The notes beneath the pieces were generated by a model, which had not been told where the DNA came from, made no database searches, and worked only from the letters and a program-made list of their open reading frames with translations. From an uncultured Chromatiaceae bacterium (GTDB taxonomy: Bacteria; Pseudomonadota; Gammaproteobacteria; Tenderiales; Tenderiaceae), in the NCBI GenBank assembly GCA_945787735.1, contig CALZIQ010000016.1, forward strand, positions 1 to 41,103: 41,103 bases of DNA. The letters run 5' to 3'. Positions 1 to 9,275 of this stretch are shown here, piece after piece. The position numbers were made by a program, and so were the translations under genes. The first letter of the stretch is position 1, and every line of letters begins with the position of its first letter.

Positions 1-776
1 CCCATAAAGCCACTTTTCTCATTCAAGAGCTCGTTAATCTCTTGGTTGGACTTGTTCATTGCCTGTGCAAGATAAAACGGCACGGCGGGATCGAGATCAC
101 CGCAACGGCTGCCCATCATTAATCCTTCCAGTGGTGTCATACCCATCGATGTATCAACACACACGCCATTTTTGATTGCCGCCATGCTGGCGCCATTGCC
201 CAGGTGCAAGGTGATCAGATTCAGTTGTTCTGGGGGTTGATCAAGATGAAGCGCCGCCTGTTTTACAACATACTGGTGCGACGTGCCGTGAAAACCATAA
301 CGCCGTACTTGGTGATCGCGGTAGCAATTCTCCGGCAACGCATAACGGTAGGCATGCTCCGGCATGGTCTGATGAAAGGCGGTATCGAACACCGCCACTT
401 GGGGCACCTGCGGAAACAGCTCTCGGGTGACTTCGATACAGGCAAGGTTGATAGTGTTATGCAGTGGCGCAAGCGGGATAAGACGTTGGATTGCCTCGAC
501 CACTTCAGCATCAATCACCACTGGCCGGGAGTATATTTCACCGCCGTGCACCACCCGATGACCAATAGCCATCAATTCACGCTGGTTCAACAAACTGTTA
601 TTGATCAAACCATTGAGCACATCGCGCATGGCTGATGCATGGCTAGCAACGTGAGCATCACCACCGCCGATGTGCTCCACTCTGCCCTCCGCAATCACTT
701 TGTCATTCTCCACATCAAACAAACTGTATTTGAGCGACGAGCTGCCGGCATTAATTGTCAGAATTCGGTTCATCAT
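1..776 (-). CDS. ackA: Acetate kinase, N-terminal part (C-terminus beyond window)
   Basis: Acetate kinase interconverts acetate + ATP and acetyl phosphate + ADP in the cytoplasm. About 258 codons are open from ATG 776 (or the adjacent ATG 773) to the window edge, so the C-terminus is missing. The N-terminus carries the family's phosphate-binding start (ILTINAGSSSLKYSLF). Further on come GHRVVHGGE, the FDTAFHQTMPEHAYRYALP block, RRYGFHGTSHQYV, LHLGNGASM and MGMTPLEGLMMGSRCGDLDP, all acetate kinase signatures. No strong Shine-Dalgarno sequence is visible. The gene starts 23 nt after the patatin-like gene on the same strand, so cotranscription is plausible. No phosphotransacetylase gene is visible here; it may lie to the left. 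Confidence 0.95.
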   Translation of the reverse strand, partial: MMNRILTINAGSSSLKYSLFDVENDKVIAEGRVEHIGGGDAHVASHASAMRDVLNGLINNSLLNQRELMAIGHRVVHGGEIYSRPVVIDAEVVEAIQRLIPLAPLHNTINLACIEVTRELFPQVPQVAVFDTAFHQTMPEHAYRYALPENCYRDHQVRRYGFHGTSHQYVVKQAALHLDQPPEQLNLITLHLGNGASMAAIKNGVCVDTSMGMTPLEGLMMGSRCGDLDPAVPFYLAQAMNKSNQEINELLNEKSGFM

Positions 777-799
777 TACAGACACGTGTTTAAGATTTG

Positions 800-1732
800 T
801 TACCGCACTGGAACAGCGGACTTTTCGGCAATCAGCCGTTTGATCTCTGGCATCACAGCCAAGGTTGCCTTTTCACCTGCGACTAAGGCCTGATCGCGAG
901 TTCCGAAATCAGCAACAGACATCCCGCTCACCTCGGGCCTGATCACCACATCCGCCTCTTGCAACTCTAGGGTTGTGACTTTATGCGCCATGATGCTCAG
1001 GGCCTGTTGCATCACAGCTACCGTAGTCGCCAGCTGCTCGCGTTTAAAAAGCTGTTTCGAAACGTCGACGGCGATAATGATTTCGGCCCCCAGCTGTCGT
1101 GCCACCCTGACCGGCACCTGCGATACCAATCCCCCATCGACATATTCAGCGCCATTGATTTCGACTGGCTGTATCAAACCTGGGATCGCACTCGATGCCC
1201 GCACTGCCATGCCGGCATCACCACGATTGAAAGTAATCAATTCTCCACTTTCAAGATCGGTGGCCACGGCAACAAAGGGAACAGACAGCAGCTCAATCGG
1301 TGTGTCATGCAAAAGCTGATTGACGTATTGCTGAATCAGCTCACCCCTCACTACACCACGATTAGGAAAGATCCAGTCTGTCAAATGATCACGTTCCAGC
1401 TGCATGGCCGCCTCAACTAGGGCCTCACCGCGAATCCCGCCTGCATAGAGGATTCCCACTACACTGCCGGCACTGGTGCCAACCACCAGGTCTGCCTCGA
1501 TGCCGTGCTCATCAAGCGCCTTCAACACACCGACATGGGCAAAGCCTCGCGCCGCGCCGCTGCCCAACACAAACGCAACAACGGGATGCTCATTGTTTTC
1601 CAGCGTCTGCATTGGCACGCTGAGCGGTGGATTAGAGATGGGTTGTATGACGATAGAAGAGCAAGCGGTCAATAGCAGCAGCGCCGAGCACAGCCAAAAA
1701 ACGTTCATCAAGGATTTAATAACAGGTTGCAT
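800..1732 (-). CDS. Patatin-like phospholipase lipoprotein (RssA/NTE type)
   Basis: Predicted lipoprotein of 310 residues with a patatin-like serine hydrolase fold. From ATG 1732 the first 24 residues form a lipoprotein signal with lipobox LTAC and acylated Cys24. The patatin oxyanion block GSGAARGFAHVGVLKAL follows at about 57-73, the nucleophile elbow GTSAGS at 85-90 (Ser87), and the dyad aspartate in DGG at 199-201. All catalytic residues are present, so it should be an active acyl hydrolase. The substrate is unknown; phospholipids or lysophospholipids are typical. The reading frame is open further upstream to 1792, but that would overlap the channel gene and bury the signal peptide, so 1732 is preferred; 1708 is also possible. 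It lies 11 nt downstream of the GluR0-like channel gene. Confidence 0.88.
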   Translation of the reverse strand: MQPVIKSLMNVFWLCSALLLLTACSSIVIQPISNPPLSVPMQTLENNEHPVVAFVLGSGAARGFAHVGVLKALDEHGIEADLVVGTSAGSVVGILYAGGIRGEALVEAAMQLERDHLTDWIFPNRGVVRGELIQQYVNQLLHDTPIELLSVPFVAVATDLESGELITFNRGDAGMAVRASSAIPGLIQPVEINGAEYVDGGLVSQVPVRVARQLGAEIIIAVDVSKQLFKREQLATTVAVMQQALSIMAHKVTTLELQEADVVIRPEVSGMSVADFGTRDQALVAGEKATLAVMPEIKRLIAEKSAVPVR

Positions 1733-1743
1733 AATCAGGGGCG

Positions 1744-2832
1744 CTACATCTCGGCCTCGATACCCAGATAGTGCGCCAGCTGTTTCTGCCATGCGGCCGA
1801 TTCAAGCTGCTGTAACAACACCTGATCGACACGCTCTTTCAGCGGGCTATTCTGTTGCAGAGCAATGGCATAGTCCTGCCGCCGGAAGATCGTAGGTAGC
1901 ACATTGATGTCACCCTGAAATTTTGTTTTGGCCAGGTACTGCAACAAGGGTTGGTCATAGACAAAAGCACTGATCTCACCTTTGGCGACTGCAGCAAGGC
2001 CTGCATCGACACTTTCGAATAATACATTACCGATTTGTCGACTTTCCAGATAGGCTTCACTGCTCGATCCAAGCACCGTGCCGGTGCGCGCACGATAAAG
2101 ATCCTGCGGCCCTTCGATGCCGCTGGCCAATTGGCCGACAGTGAGCGAGGAAGCAATGGCCGCGGTAAACCCGGAAATGATGATAATGCTGGCGAACATC
2201 CACACCATCGCTACCAGCCGCCCTCCCAGCGTATTCGGTGCCTTGTCGCCGTAGCCGACCGTGGTCATAGTCACGGCCGACCACCACAGGCCGGAGCCTA
2301 TGCCATTGATGGCTGGGCCGCCGAACTGCTGATTGCGTTTGTGCTCAAACATCCAGACCAGCACCCCGACCAATAACAACAATAATAATAGTGCCGCCAC
2401 CACACTGATAAATTGCCAGGTGAAGAATCCCTTAAATACTGCCAGCCAAGCACCTTGCGGCGTGGCCTGTACTGCAATGCTCAAACCTGAATTATAGAAA
2501 GGGTGGCTGAAATCCATTTGTCGGGCACGATCAGCCGTCACAGTCAGGGCGCCAACCGCCACATCCAGCTCACCTTGCTTCAAACCATTGAGCAAACCAC
2601 CCAAATCTTTTTCCTGAAATCGATACTCAAGACCCAGCTCATCGGCGACTTGTTGCCAAAGCTCGACACTGATACCGCTCCAATGGCCATCCTCATGTTT
2701 GATGGCAAAGGGCGGTGCCTGTTTGACCCCCACTATCAGGGGAGAGCCGTGCTGCCCCTGCGCCATGGGACTCACTGCGATGGCGGGCGCGACAACCAAC
2801 AGCAATGCAACAAACAATGTAATGAGCTTCAC
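1744..2832 (-). CDS. GluR0-like ligand-gated potassium channel
   Basis: A 362-residue protein joining a periplasmic ligand-binding domain to a two-helix potassium pore. Residues 1-19 are a signal peptide. The first half of a type-3 solute-binding domain spans about 30-120 (ELDVAVGALTVTADRARQMDFS is the amino-acid-binding style segment). TM1 lies at about 142-162, the pore loop carries the potassium filter TVGYGD at 191-196, and TM2 lies at about 203-223. The second half of the binding domain follows at about 235-355. This split order is that of prokaryotic glutamate receptors such as cyanobacterial GluR0. The expected role is a tetrameric inner-membrane K+ channel opened by an extracytoplasmic amino acid or similar ligand. 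The ligand cannot be read from the sequence. It is cotranscribed, judging by spacing, with the patatin-like lipoprotein. Confidence 0.9.
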   Translation of the reverse strand: MKLITLFVALLLVVAPAIAVSPMAQGQHGSPLIVGVKQAPPFAIKHEDGHWSGISVELWQQVADELGLEYRFQEKDLGGLLNGLKQGELDVAVGALTVTADRARQMDFSHPFYNSGLSIAVQATPQGAWLAVFKGFFTWQFISVVAALLLLLLLVGVLVWMFEHKRNQQFGGPAINGIGSGLWWSAVTMTTVGYGDKAPNTLGGRLVAMVWMFASIIIISGFTAAIASSLTVGQLASGIEGPQDLYRARTGTVLGSSSEAYLESRQIGNVLFESVDAGLAAVAKGEISAFVYDQPLLQYLAKTKFQGDINVLPTIFRRQDYAIALQQNSPLKERVDQVLLQQLESAAWQKQLAHYLGIEAEM

Positions 2833-2903
2833 TCTGATATACCTTTTGTCATTAAATCTATAAATTCCGCCTTGCCTGACAACTCAATCAACGCGCTGAC
2901 CAC

Positions 2904-3956
2904 TCACATATTCAGCGCTGGCGAGGCGGGCTTGCGCGCAGCGATCCCACGTAACAGACGCCCCAGAATATCTGCGCCGGTAATCACCCGTTTCTGATCC
3001 GTCCAGACCAGCACAAGATCTTCATCAATCACGTCATGGCCAGAGTCATGAGAATAGACCTTTAACCTGGAGATCACCTTGCCCATCAGAATTTTGGCAT
3101 CCTTCACTACAATCGGCCGGTGGGAAAAGGCATAGGGATTCGCCCCCTTGCCACCCCATAGCGTTGCACGCAAAAAGTCATCGGCATTCAATACCAGGTG
3201 CGGTTCATTTTCGCTGTCAGTCACAATCACCCATTTCTTGCCCGAGGCGTTGACCTGCAGCAAAAACGGATCGGCCGGATCAGCGTCATAGGCAGGATAG
3301 ACCGGCCGACCATTTTCACAAGGCAGCACGATGACACTGGCCGGGTCGACCGGCTCTCCCTCGTCTGCCACCAACAAGTCATCCAGGGCGAGAAAATTAA
3401 GCGCGCCCATGCCTTCGATACGATCGATATCACTTTCATCCGCATCGATATGTTTTTTGATCACCGCGTGCATGTCACGCTCGGCGAAGTACTGAACGCC
3501 TTCCTTGCCCAGCCAACGGTCCAGCACCCAGGCCGAAGGTTTGGCCACAGGATAAAACAGATATTGATAAAAACGCAGTAGCGGCGCCAATAGCGAACCC
3601 ATGCGCAGGGCATTGCGGGAGAAATAGGCCTGCGGTGTGATTTCGCCAAAGAAAGTGATGATCACCGTCGAGAAGACAAAGGCACTGACCCCGGCCATAA
3701 CCGAATCAGAGAGCAGGGTTAACAATACATTGATGCTCACATTGCCCCACAGGATGGTGGTCAGAAGAAAATTTGAATCCTTGCGCAGCTGCAGAATTTT
3801 AAGCGCGGCCCGGTTATTGGACGAGGCCTCCACTTCCAGTTCCAGACGACTAATGCCAAACAGGGCCAAATTAAGCCCGGAGAACATCGCCGACTGGCTG
3901 ATGCAAAAAAGAATGCCCAGCCAGGTCAGCGCGGTGAGTGAGGAAGATTCGATCAT
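2904..3956 (-). CDS. CNNM/DUF21-domain transmembrane protein with CBS-like C-terminus
   Basis: A 350-residue integral membrane protein. Residues 1 to about 175 form a CNNM (DUF21) domain: several hydrophobic helices and the typical segments FCISQSAMFSGLNLALFGIS and FFGEITPQAYFSRNAL. A cytoplasmic part follows in which weak CBS-like units can be seen (about 180-345). Family members (CorC, YtfL, CNNM) are linked to Mg2+, Co2+ or Na+ transport and homeostasis; the ion here is not known. ATG 3956 is the only sensible start. The gap to the next gene (71 nt) is compatible with an operon with the GluR0-like channel, and the first 10 kb is rich in cation transport genes. Confidence 0.85.
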   Translation of the reverse strand: MIESSSLTALTWLGILFCISQSAMFSGLNLALFGISRLELEVEASSNNRAALKILQLRKDSNFLLTTILWGNVSINVLLTLLSDSVMAGVSAFVFSTVIITFFGEITPQAYFSRNALRMGSLLAPLLRFYQYLFYPVAKPSAWVLDRWLGKEGVQYFAERDMHAVIKKHIDADESDIDRIEGMGALNFLALDDLLVADEGEPVDPASVIVLPCENGRPVYPAYDADPADPFLLQVNASGKKWVIVTDSENEPHLVLNADDFLRATLWGGKGANPYAFSHRPIVVKDAKILMGKVISRLKVYSHDSGHDVIDEDLVLVWTDQKRVITGADILGRLLRGIAARKPASPALNM

Positions 3957-4193
3957 GTCAGTTTTATTCTAAAATCTAGAGGCCATTGCCTCGGGTGCCT
4001 GCAAATCAGTTTATAACATAACAAACACAACACTTGTTGCGCTTCCAGAGGCGTTGTAATGCACAAATTTTTTACGCACCAGGCCAGTATCTACAAAAAA
4101 GGAATTTGATGTAACAAAATACTCATAAGTTAAGTCTTAAGTTAACAACGCCATCGAAACCCGTTATAAGATGACAATAAATAAGCCTTTCAC

Positions 4194-4209
4194 AGGAGTC
4201 CAATGAATG
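4194..4209 (+). promoter_or_regulatory. Ribosome binding site deciding the ATPase start
   Basis: AGGAG at 4194-4198 lies 8 nt before ATG 4207. A second ATG at 4203 is in another frame and closer than ideal, so 4207 is taken as the start of the ATPase. Confidence 0.7.
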
Positions 4210-6945
4210 AGTCCCGACAAGAACCAGCCCACACACTGGCACACTCTTGAGACTGACAAAACGCTCGAAACGTTGCAATCCCGCTCATCAGGCCTTAGCG
4301 CAAGCGAAGCGTCAGAACGCCTGAAGCAGTATGGACCCAATCGACTGACCCCGCCCAAACAGCAAAGCCCCTTGATGCGTTTCTTGCGTCAGTTTCATAA
4401 CGTGCTGATTTATGTCTTGCTCGGTGCTGGCGTGGTCACTGCCGCCCTGCAGCACTGGGTCGACAGCGGCGTCATCGTTGCCGTGGTGGTGATCAATGCC
4501 ATTATTGGATTCATTCAAGAAGGCAAGGCGGAAAAAGCTCTGGAAGCCATACGCAACATGCTTTCCCTTGAAGCACTGGTGAAACGCGACGGCAAAAGCA
4601 TCATGTTACCCGCCGATCAGTTAGTGCCGGGCGACATCGTGCTGCTGCAATCGGGTGACAAAGTACCGGCGGATCTGCGCCTGCTAAACAACAAAGAGTT
4701 GCGCATCGACGAAGCCATGCTCACCGGCGAGTCGGTGCCGGCGGAAAAATCGACTCAGACCGTTGCAGAAAATGCCGTTGTTGGCGACCGCAAATGCATC
4801 GCCTATTCCGGCACCCTTGTTACTTATGGCCAGGCCAGCGGCGTGGTGGTTGCCACCGCCGACCAAACTGAAATCGGCCGCATCAGCGCCCTGCTGAGCC
4901 ACGTGCAAACACTGACCACACCCCTGTTGCGCCAGATGGCGGTGTTCGGCAAGTGGCTCACCATCGCCATTCTCATGATTGCCACAATCACCGCAGCCTA
5001 TGGAATTACGGTGTGGAATTACACGGCTGCCGAAATGTTTCTCGCCGCTGTCGGGCTGGCTGTGGCAGCGATTCCTGAAGGCCTGCCCGCCATCATGACC
5101 ATCACCCTCGCCATCGGCGTGCAGCGCATGGCCCGGCGCCACGCGATCATCCGCCGCCTGCCGGCGGTGGAAACCCTGGGCTCGGTTACCGTGGTTTGTT
5201 CCGACAAAACCGGCACACTGACCCGCAACGAAATGACCGTGCAATCGGTGGCCACCTCCACCGGCTTGTTCGATGTCAGTGGTGAGGGCTATAACCCACA
5301 TGGCTTTTTCATGCTTGATGGTGAGGAAATCAACATCAAGGATTACCCCATCCTCGATGAGCTCACCCGCGCCGCCACCCTGTGCAACGACGCTGCCGTA
5401 GAAAATGTCGACGGCCGCTGGCTGATGCGCGGCGACCCCACCGAAGGGGCATTGATCACCCTGGGATTAAAAACCGGCACGGATCTGAAATTACAACAGG
5501 AAGAGTGGCCACGCACCGATATCATCCCGTTTGAATCTGAGCACCGCTTTATGGCCACCATGCACCACGATCACGCTGGCCACGGCTTCATCTATATAAA
5601 GGGTGCGCCGGAGCGCATCTTAACCATGTGTGCTCACCAGCGTATGCGTGGTGAGGACTATCCGCTGGATGCTCGTTATTGGGAATCTCAGGCAGAGGCC
5701 ATTGCCAGCCGTGGTCATCGCCTGCTCGCCATCGCCTTTAAAAACGCCACCGACCATCATCGTGAGTTGAAATTTTCCGATGTGGAAACAGGCCTGACCC
5801 TGCTCGGCGTGGTCGGCATCATCGATCCACCCAGAACCGAGGCAATTCATGCAGTAGCGCACTGTCGTACCGCGGGCATCCGCGTCAAGATGATCACCGG
5901 TGATCACGCCACCACCGCGGTGGCCATCGGCAAGCAGATGGGCATCGGCGATGGCCAGCATGTGATCACCGGTGTCGAGCTGGATACACTGGATGAACGA
6001 CAGCTGGCACAGAAAATTGAACAGACCGATGTCTTTGCCCGCACCAGCCCGGAACATAAATTACGGTTGGTGCAGGCACTGCAGGCCAAAGGGCATGTGG
6101 TCGCCATGACCGGCGATGGTGTTAACGACGCGCCGGCGCTAAAGCGTGCCGATGTCGGCATCGCCATGGGACAAAAGGGCACAGAGGTTTCAAAAGAAGC
6201 CGCCGAAATGGTGCTCGCCGATGACAACTTCGCCTCCATTGCCAGTGCAATTGAAGAAGGACGCACGGTCTATGACAATCTGAAAAAGGCGATTTTGTTT
6301 ATTCTGCCCACCAACGGCGGCGAGGCGCTGACCCTAATCACGGCTATTCTGTTGGGACGTGCACTGCCCATCACACCGGCGCAGATTCTCTGGGTCAACA
6401 TGATTACCGCCGTCACCCTGGCCCTGGCCCTGGCTTTCGAACCTTCCGAAAGAAATGTCATGCGCCGTCCGCCGCGCGATCCCAGCAGCCCCATTTTGTC
6501 ACCCATGCTGATCTGGCGCGTTCTGTTCGTCTCTACCATCATCGTGATTGGAACCTTTGGGTTGTTTATCTATTTTCGCAATGCGGGCGCTTCACTTGAA
6601 TACGCCCGCACCGTCTCAGTCAACACATTGGTGATGTTCGAGATCTTTTATATTTTCAGCACCCGTTATTTGCTCGAGCCGGTACTGAACCGTGAAGGAC
6701 TGCTGGGTAACCGTTATGTGCTTTGGGCCATCGGCATCCTGCTGATTATGCAACTGCTGTTCACTTATGCTGGACCAGCACAAGCTTTGTTTGGCACCAC
6801 TGGGTTGGAGCTATCCAGTTGGTTATTGATTAGCGCCGTTGCCTCCAGCGTACTGATATTGGTGGAGATCGAAAAAATAATCATTCGACATCGGATGAAG
6901 CAGTCAGCCACAAATTACACGAGCAAGAGCTATACTCAGAATTAA
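4207..6945 (+). CDS. P2-type cation-transporting ATPase
   Basis: A 912-residue P-type ATPase. An N-terminal cation ATPase domain (about 8-75) is followed by the actuator motif TGES at 173-176, the transmembrane motif PEGLP at 290-294, the phosphorylated aspartate Asp333 in DKTGTLT, and the hinge TGDGVNDAP at 635-643. C-terminal membrane helices run from about 690 to 890. The layout is that of Ca2+/Na+/H+ pumps of class P2 (SERCA/PMR1/PMA1-like). In the TM6 region the conserved Asn is present (N731), but the aspartate four residues on, which binds Ca2+ in SERCA and PMR1, is Ala735 (NMITA). The transported ion is therefore uncertain and a simple Ca2+ label would be unsafe. It is monocistronic or followed by the small secreted protein 71 nt downstream. 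Confidence 0.95.
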   Translation: MSPDKNQPTHWHTLETDKTLETLQSRSSGLSASEASERLKQYGPNRLTPPKQQSPLMRFLRQFHNVLIYVLLGAGVVTAALQHWVDSGVIVAVVVINAIIGFIQEGKAEKALEAIRNMLSLEALVKRDGKSIMLPADQLVPGDIVLLQSGDKVPADLRLLNNKELRIDEAMLTGESVPAEKSTQTVAENAVVGDRKCIAYSGTLVTYGQASGVVVATADQTEIGRISALLSHVQTLTTPLLRQMAVFGKWLTIAILMIATITAAYGITVWNYTAAEMFLAAVGLAVAAIPEGLPAIMTITLAIGVQRMARRHAIIRRLPAVETLGSVTVVCSDKTGTLTRNEMTVQSVATSTGLFDVSGEGYNPHGFFMLDGEEINIKDYPILDELTRAATLCNDAAVENVDGRWLMRGDPTEGALITLGLKTGTDLKLQQEEWPRTDIIPFESEHRFMATMHHDHAGHGFIYIKGAPERILTMCAHQRMRGEDYPLDARYWESQAEAIASRGHRLLAIAFKNATDHHRELKFSDVETGLTLLGVVGIIDPPRTEAIHAVAHCRTAGIRVKMITGDHATTAVAIGKQMGIGDGQHVITGVELDTLDERQLAQKIEQTDVFARTSPEHKLRLVQALQAKGHVVAMTGDGVNDAPALKRADVGIAMGQKGTEVSKEAAEMVLADDNFASIASAIEEGRTVYDNLKKAILFILPTNGGEALTLITAILLGRALPITPAQILWVNMITAVTLALALAFEPSERNVMRRPPRDPSSPILSPMLIWRVLFVSTIIVIGTFGLFIYFRNAGASLEYARTVSVNTLVMFEIFYIFSTRYLLEPVLNREGLLGNRYVLWAIGILLIMQLLFTYAGPAQALFGTTGLELSSWLLISAVASSVLILVEIEKIIIRHRMKQSATNYTSKSYTQN

Positions 6946-7016
6946 TTGAATTATTCTCCACGACAGAAAGGGGCGCAATAATCTCACTGATAGCTGCTTA
7001 AACAAAGGAGGCGAGA

Positions 7017-7646
7017 ATGCTTATCCCAAACTATCTAATTCGATTTTCGTTGATATTATCTGTCATCGCATCTTTCTTCATCACAGAGGGAAATTACGCA
7101 TTTGCACATTGTGACACGCTCGATGGGCCCGTTGTACAAACGGCAAGAATAGCGCTTGAAAAGGGTGATGTAACACCACTGCTAAAGTGGGTTAAGGCCG
7201 ATGATGAAAATGAGATTCGAGTCGCTTTTCAAAAACCGCTTGCGGTTCGTGTTAAGGGTGACGATGCGAAGAATTTAGCTGACATGTATTTTTTCGAAAC
7301 ACTGGTTCGCATTCACCGAGCCGGGGAAGGAGCACCCTACACCGGCTTGAAACCTGGTGAAGCTGTGGACCCTGCGGTAGCCATGGCCGACAAAGCATTG
7401 GAAAGTGGATCCATTGATAAGCTAGTCGACATTCTGACAAAAGCGATGCGAAATGGCATTTATGAACGTTTCCAACATGCAACTGAAACACAGAAACACG
7501 CGAATGATTCGGTAACGGCCGGTCGTGAATTTGTTGAAACCTATGTTACTTATACGCATTACGTGGAAGGTTTGCACGCTATGATTCAATCGAGCGACGG
7601 TCATCATGGGGGTGGCGCGAGTGAACATGGTGGGCACGCAAACTAA
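7017..7646 (+). CDS. Secreted DUF6448-type protein with His-rich tail
   Basis: A 209-residue protein with a signal peptide (residues 1 to about 30, cleavage near AFA-HC). The mature part is a helical domain containing HCDTLDGPVV near the start and YVTYTHYVEGLHAMIQS near the end. The tail (DGHHGGGASEHGGHAN) is rich in His and Gly and could bind a metal. The overall pattern resembles the DUF6448 family, whose function I do not know. A near-perfect Shine-Dalgarno AAAGGAGGCGAG ends just before the ATG. It sits between a cation ATPase and a Trk potassium system. Identity is by pattern only. Confidence 0.75.
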   Translation: MLIPNYLIRFSLILSVIASFFITEGNYAFAHCDTLDGPVVQTARIALEKGDVTPLLKWVKADDENEIRVAFQKPLAVRVKGDDAKNLADMYFFETLVRIHRAGEGAPYTGLKPGEAVDPAVAMADKALESGSIDKLVDILTKAMRNGIYERFQHATETQKHANDSVTAGREFVETYVTYTHYVEGLHAMIQSSDGHHGGGASEHGGHAN

Positions 7647-7743
7647 GTATTTGGTTATACAACGTGCTTCAACGCGGATACTCCCCCGCGACGTCTGAGT
7701 TGTGTGGTTAAGCGTGATGATCGCTTTCTTTAATCTTATTATT

Positions 7744-7764
7744 CCCCATCCTTGAAGGAAGGGG
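7744..7764 (+). terminator. Possible weak hairpin after the DUF6448-type gene
   Basis: CCCCATCCTT is followed closely by AAGGAAGGGG, an imperfect hairpin with one internal mismatch and almost no loop. No clear T tract follows, so termination here is only a possibility. Confidence 0.25.
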
Positions 7765-7821
7765 GGTATTGTTCAATAAAATGATGTACTGATGTAATTC
7801 ACCCAATGACAAGGAGCCGCG

Positions 7822-9273
7822 TTGCAAGACGCTCTCAACTCACTCAGTTATGCAGTACGTCTGTCGGTGCTGGCGAAATACCTCGGCCTGCTCGCCCTCA
7901 TGTTGGCAGGCCTGGTGTTGATGCCCTTACTAGGGTCAATCTTGTTTGGTGATTATCACATCACCGAACGCTACCTGATTATTTTTGTAATACTGCTTGT
8001 TGCTGGCCTGCCTTCACTATGGCTTGACCACCCGACAGATCTGCACAATAACGAATCCCTCAGCATTACTGCACTAGCCTTTATCATCACCCCGTTGTTG
8101 ATGACTTATCCGATGATGGGCTCGGGCCTAAGCTTTCTCGATGCCTGGTTCGAGGCGGTATCCGCTGTTACCACTACTGGGCTCTCAACCGTGGCAAATC
8201 TGGAACAGATGCCACGCACCTTTCTTTTTGCCCGCGCCTGGATGCAGTGGTATGGCGGTCTCGGCATTGTCATCCTCTCCGTCGCCATTTTGATGAATCA
8301 CCACATTGCCCTACGACGGCTGGTGAGCCCCAATGGTGAGAGCATCCTCACCACAACCCGCGTCTATGCCCGCCGCACATTGGTGGTCTATCTAGTGCTC
8401 ACCCTGCTGGGGCTGGGCCTGTTAATGCTTTTGCTGGACAACATTTTTCTCGCCCTGACCCACACCCTGGCAGCCATCTCCACCGGCGGTTTCTCACCCC
8501 TGAATGACAGCCTCGGTGATCTGACCTGGCCAGCGCAATTGGGTATCAGTCTGCTCGGGCTATGTGGCGCTATTCCTTTCATCCTCTACTACCGTCTGGT
8601 GCGGGGCAGCTGGCACGAAGTCATCACGGATATCGAGTTGCGCGCCCTGCTCTTCATCACTCTGTTGATGGGTCTGCTGCTAAGCACATCACTCTCATTT
8701 TATATGGAGATGAACTGGCAAGAGGCCGCCCGCCACGGCGTACTGCTCGGCATCTCGGCCCAATCCACCACTGGTTTTGCCAGCCTCAACCTCGGCACAC
8801 TGGACAACACATCAATGGGGTTACTGATTGTCGCCATGGTCATCGGTGGTGGCGTTGGTTCAACCGCAGGAGGATTCAAACTATTGCGGCTGTTGATTCT
8901 GTTGCGTCTGATCCAATTAATAATCAGGCGCAGTGCCATACCCACCCACGCCGTGGTCGAACCGCACCTGGGTGACAAGATACTGCAAGGCGATGAAATC
9001 GAGCGGGCACTACTGCTGATTCTGCTGTATCTGATTGTGATCACCATCTCGTGGCTGATATTCCTCGCTTACGGTTATGCCCCTTTGCCCGCCTTGTTTG
9101 AGGTCACCTCAGCCAGCGGCACTGTAGGGCTTTCCAGCGGCGTTACCTCGCAGGCTCTGGATCCGGTTCTGAAAGTTGTGCTGTGCATCGATATGCTGTT
9201 GGGTCGACTGGAAATCGTCGCCTTATTGGTTGTACTGTATCCAGGTACCTGGCTGGGTAAACGAACGGGGTAA
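7822..9273 (+). CDS. trkH: Trk potassium uptake system membrane subunit TrkH
   Basis: A 483-residue inner-membrane K+ translocating subunit. Four pore-loop repeats can be read: TTTGLSTV (from 117), STGGFSPL, STTGFASL and SGTVGLSSG, each with the filter glycine, between pairs of hydrophobic helices. The start is TTG 7822 with AAGGAGC at 7811-7817; no ATG lies nearby in frame. Length matches TrkH/KtrB relatives. The stop is 2 nt before the ATG of the TrkA-like regulator, so the two form an operon and probably a complex. K+ uptake is expected to depend on nucleotide binding by TrkA. Confidence 0.93.
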   Translation: MQDALNSLSYAVRLSVLAKYLGLLALMLAGLVLMPLLGSILFGDYHITERYLIIFVILLVAGLPSLWLDHPTDLHNNESLSITALAFIITPLLMTYPMMGSGLSFLDAWFEAVSAVTTTGLSTVANLEQMPRTFLFARAWMQWYGGLGIVILSVAILMNHHIALRRLVSPNGESILTTTRVYARRTLVVYLVLTLLGLGLLMLLLDNIFLALTHTLAAISTGGFSPLNDSLGDLTWPAQLGISLLGLCGAIPFILYYRLVRGSWHEVITDIELRALLFITLLMGLLLSTSLSFYMEMNWQEAARHGVLLGISAQSTTGFASLNLGTLDNTSMGLLIVAMVIGGGVGSTAGGFKLLRLLILLRLIQLIIRRSAIPTHAVVEPHLGDKILQGDEIERALLLILLYLIVITISWLIFLAYGYAPLPALFEVTSASGTVGLSSGVTSQALDPVLKVVLCIDMLLGRLEIVALLVVLYPGTWLGKRTG

Positions 9274-9275
9274 TT

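Noticed and set aside
4684-5301. 205-codon frame on the minus strand inside the P-type ATPase
   Set aside because: Opposite strand of a gene with all catalytic motifs; the product is low-complexity Gly/His/Asp sequence without any domain.
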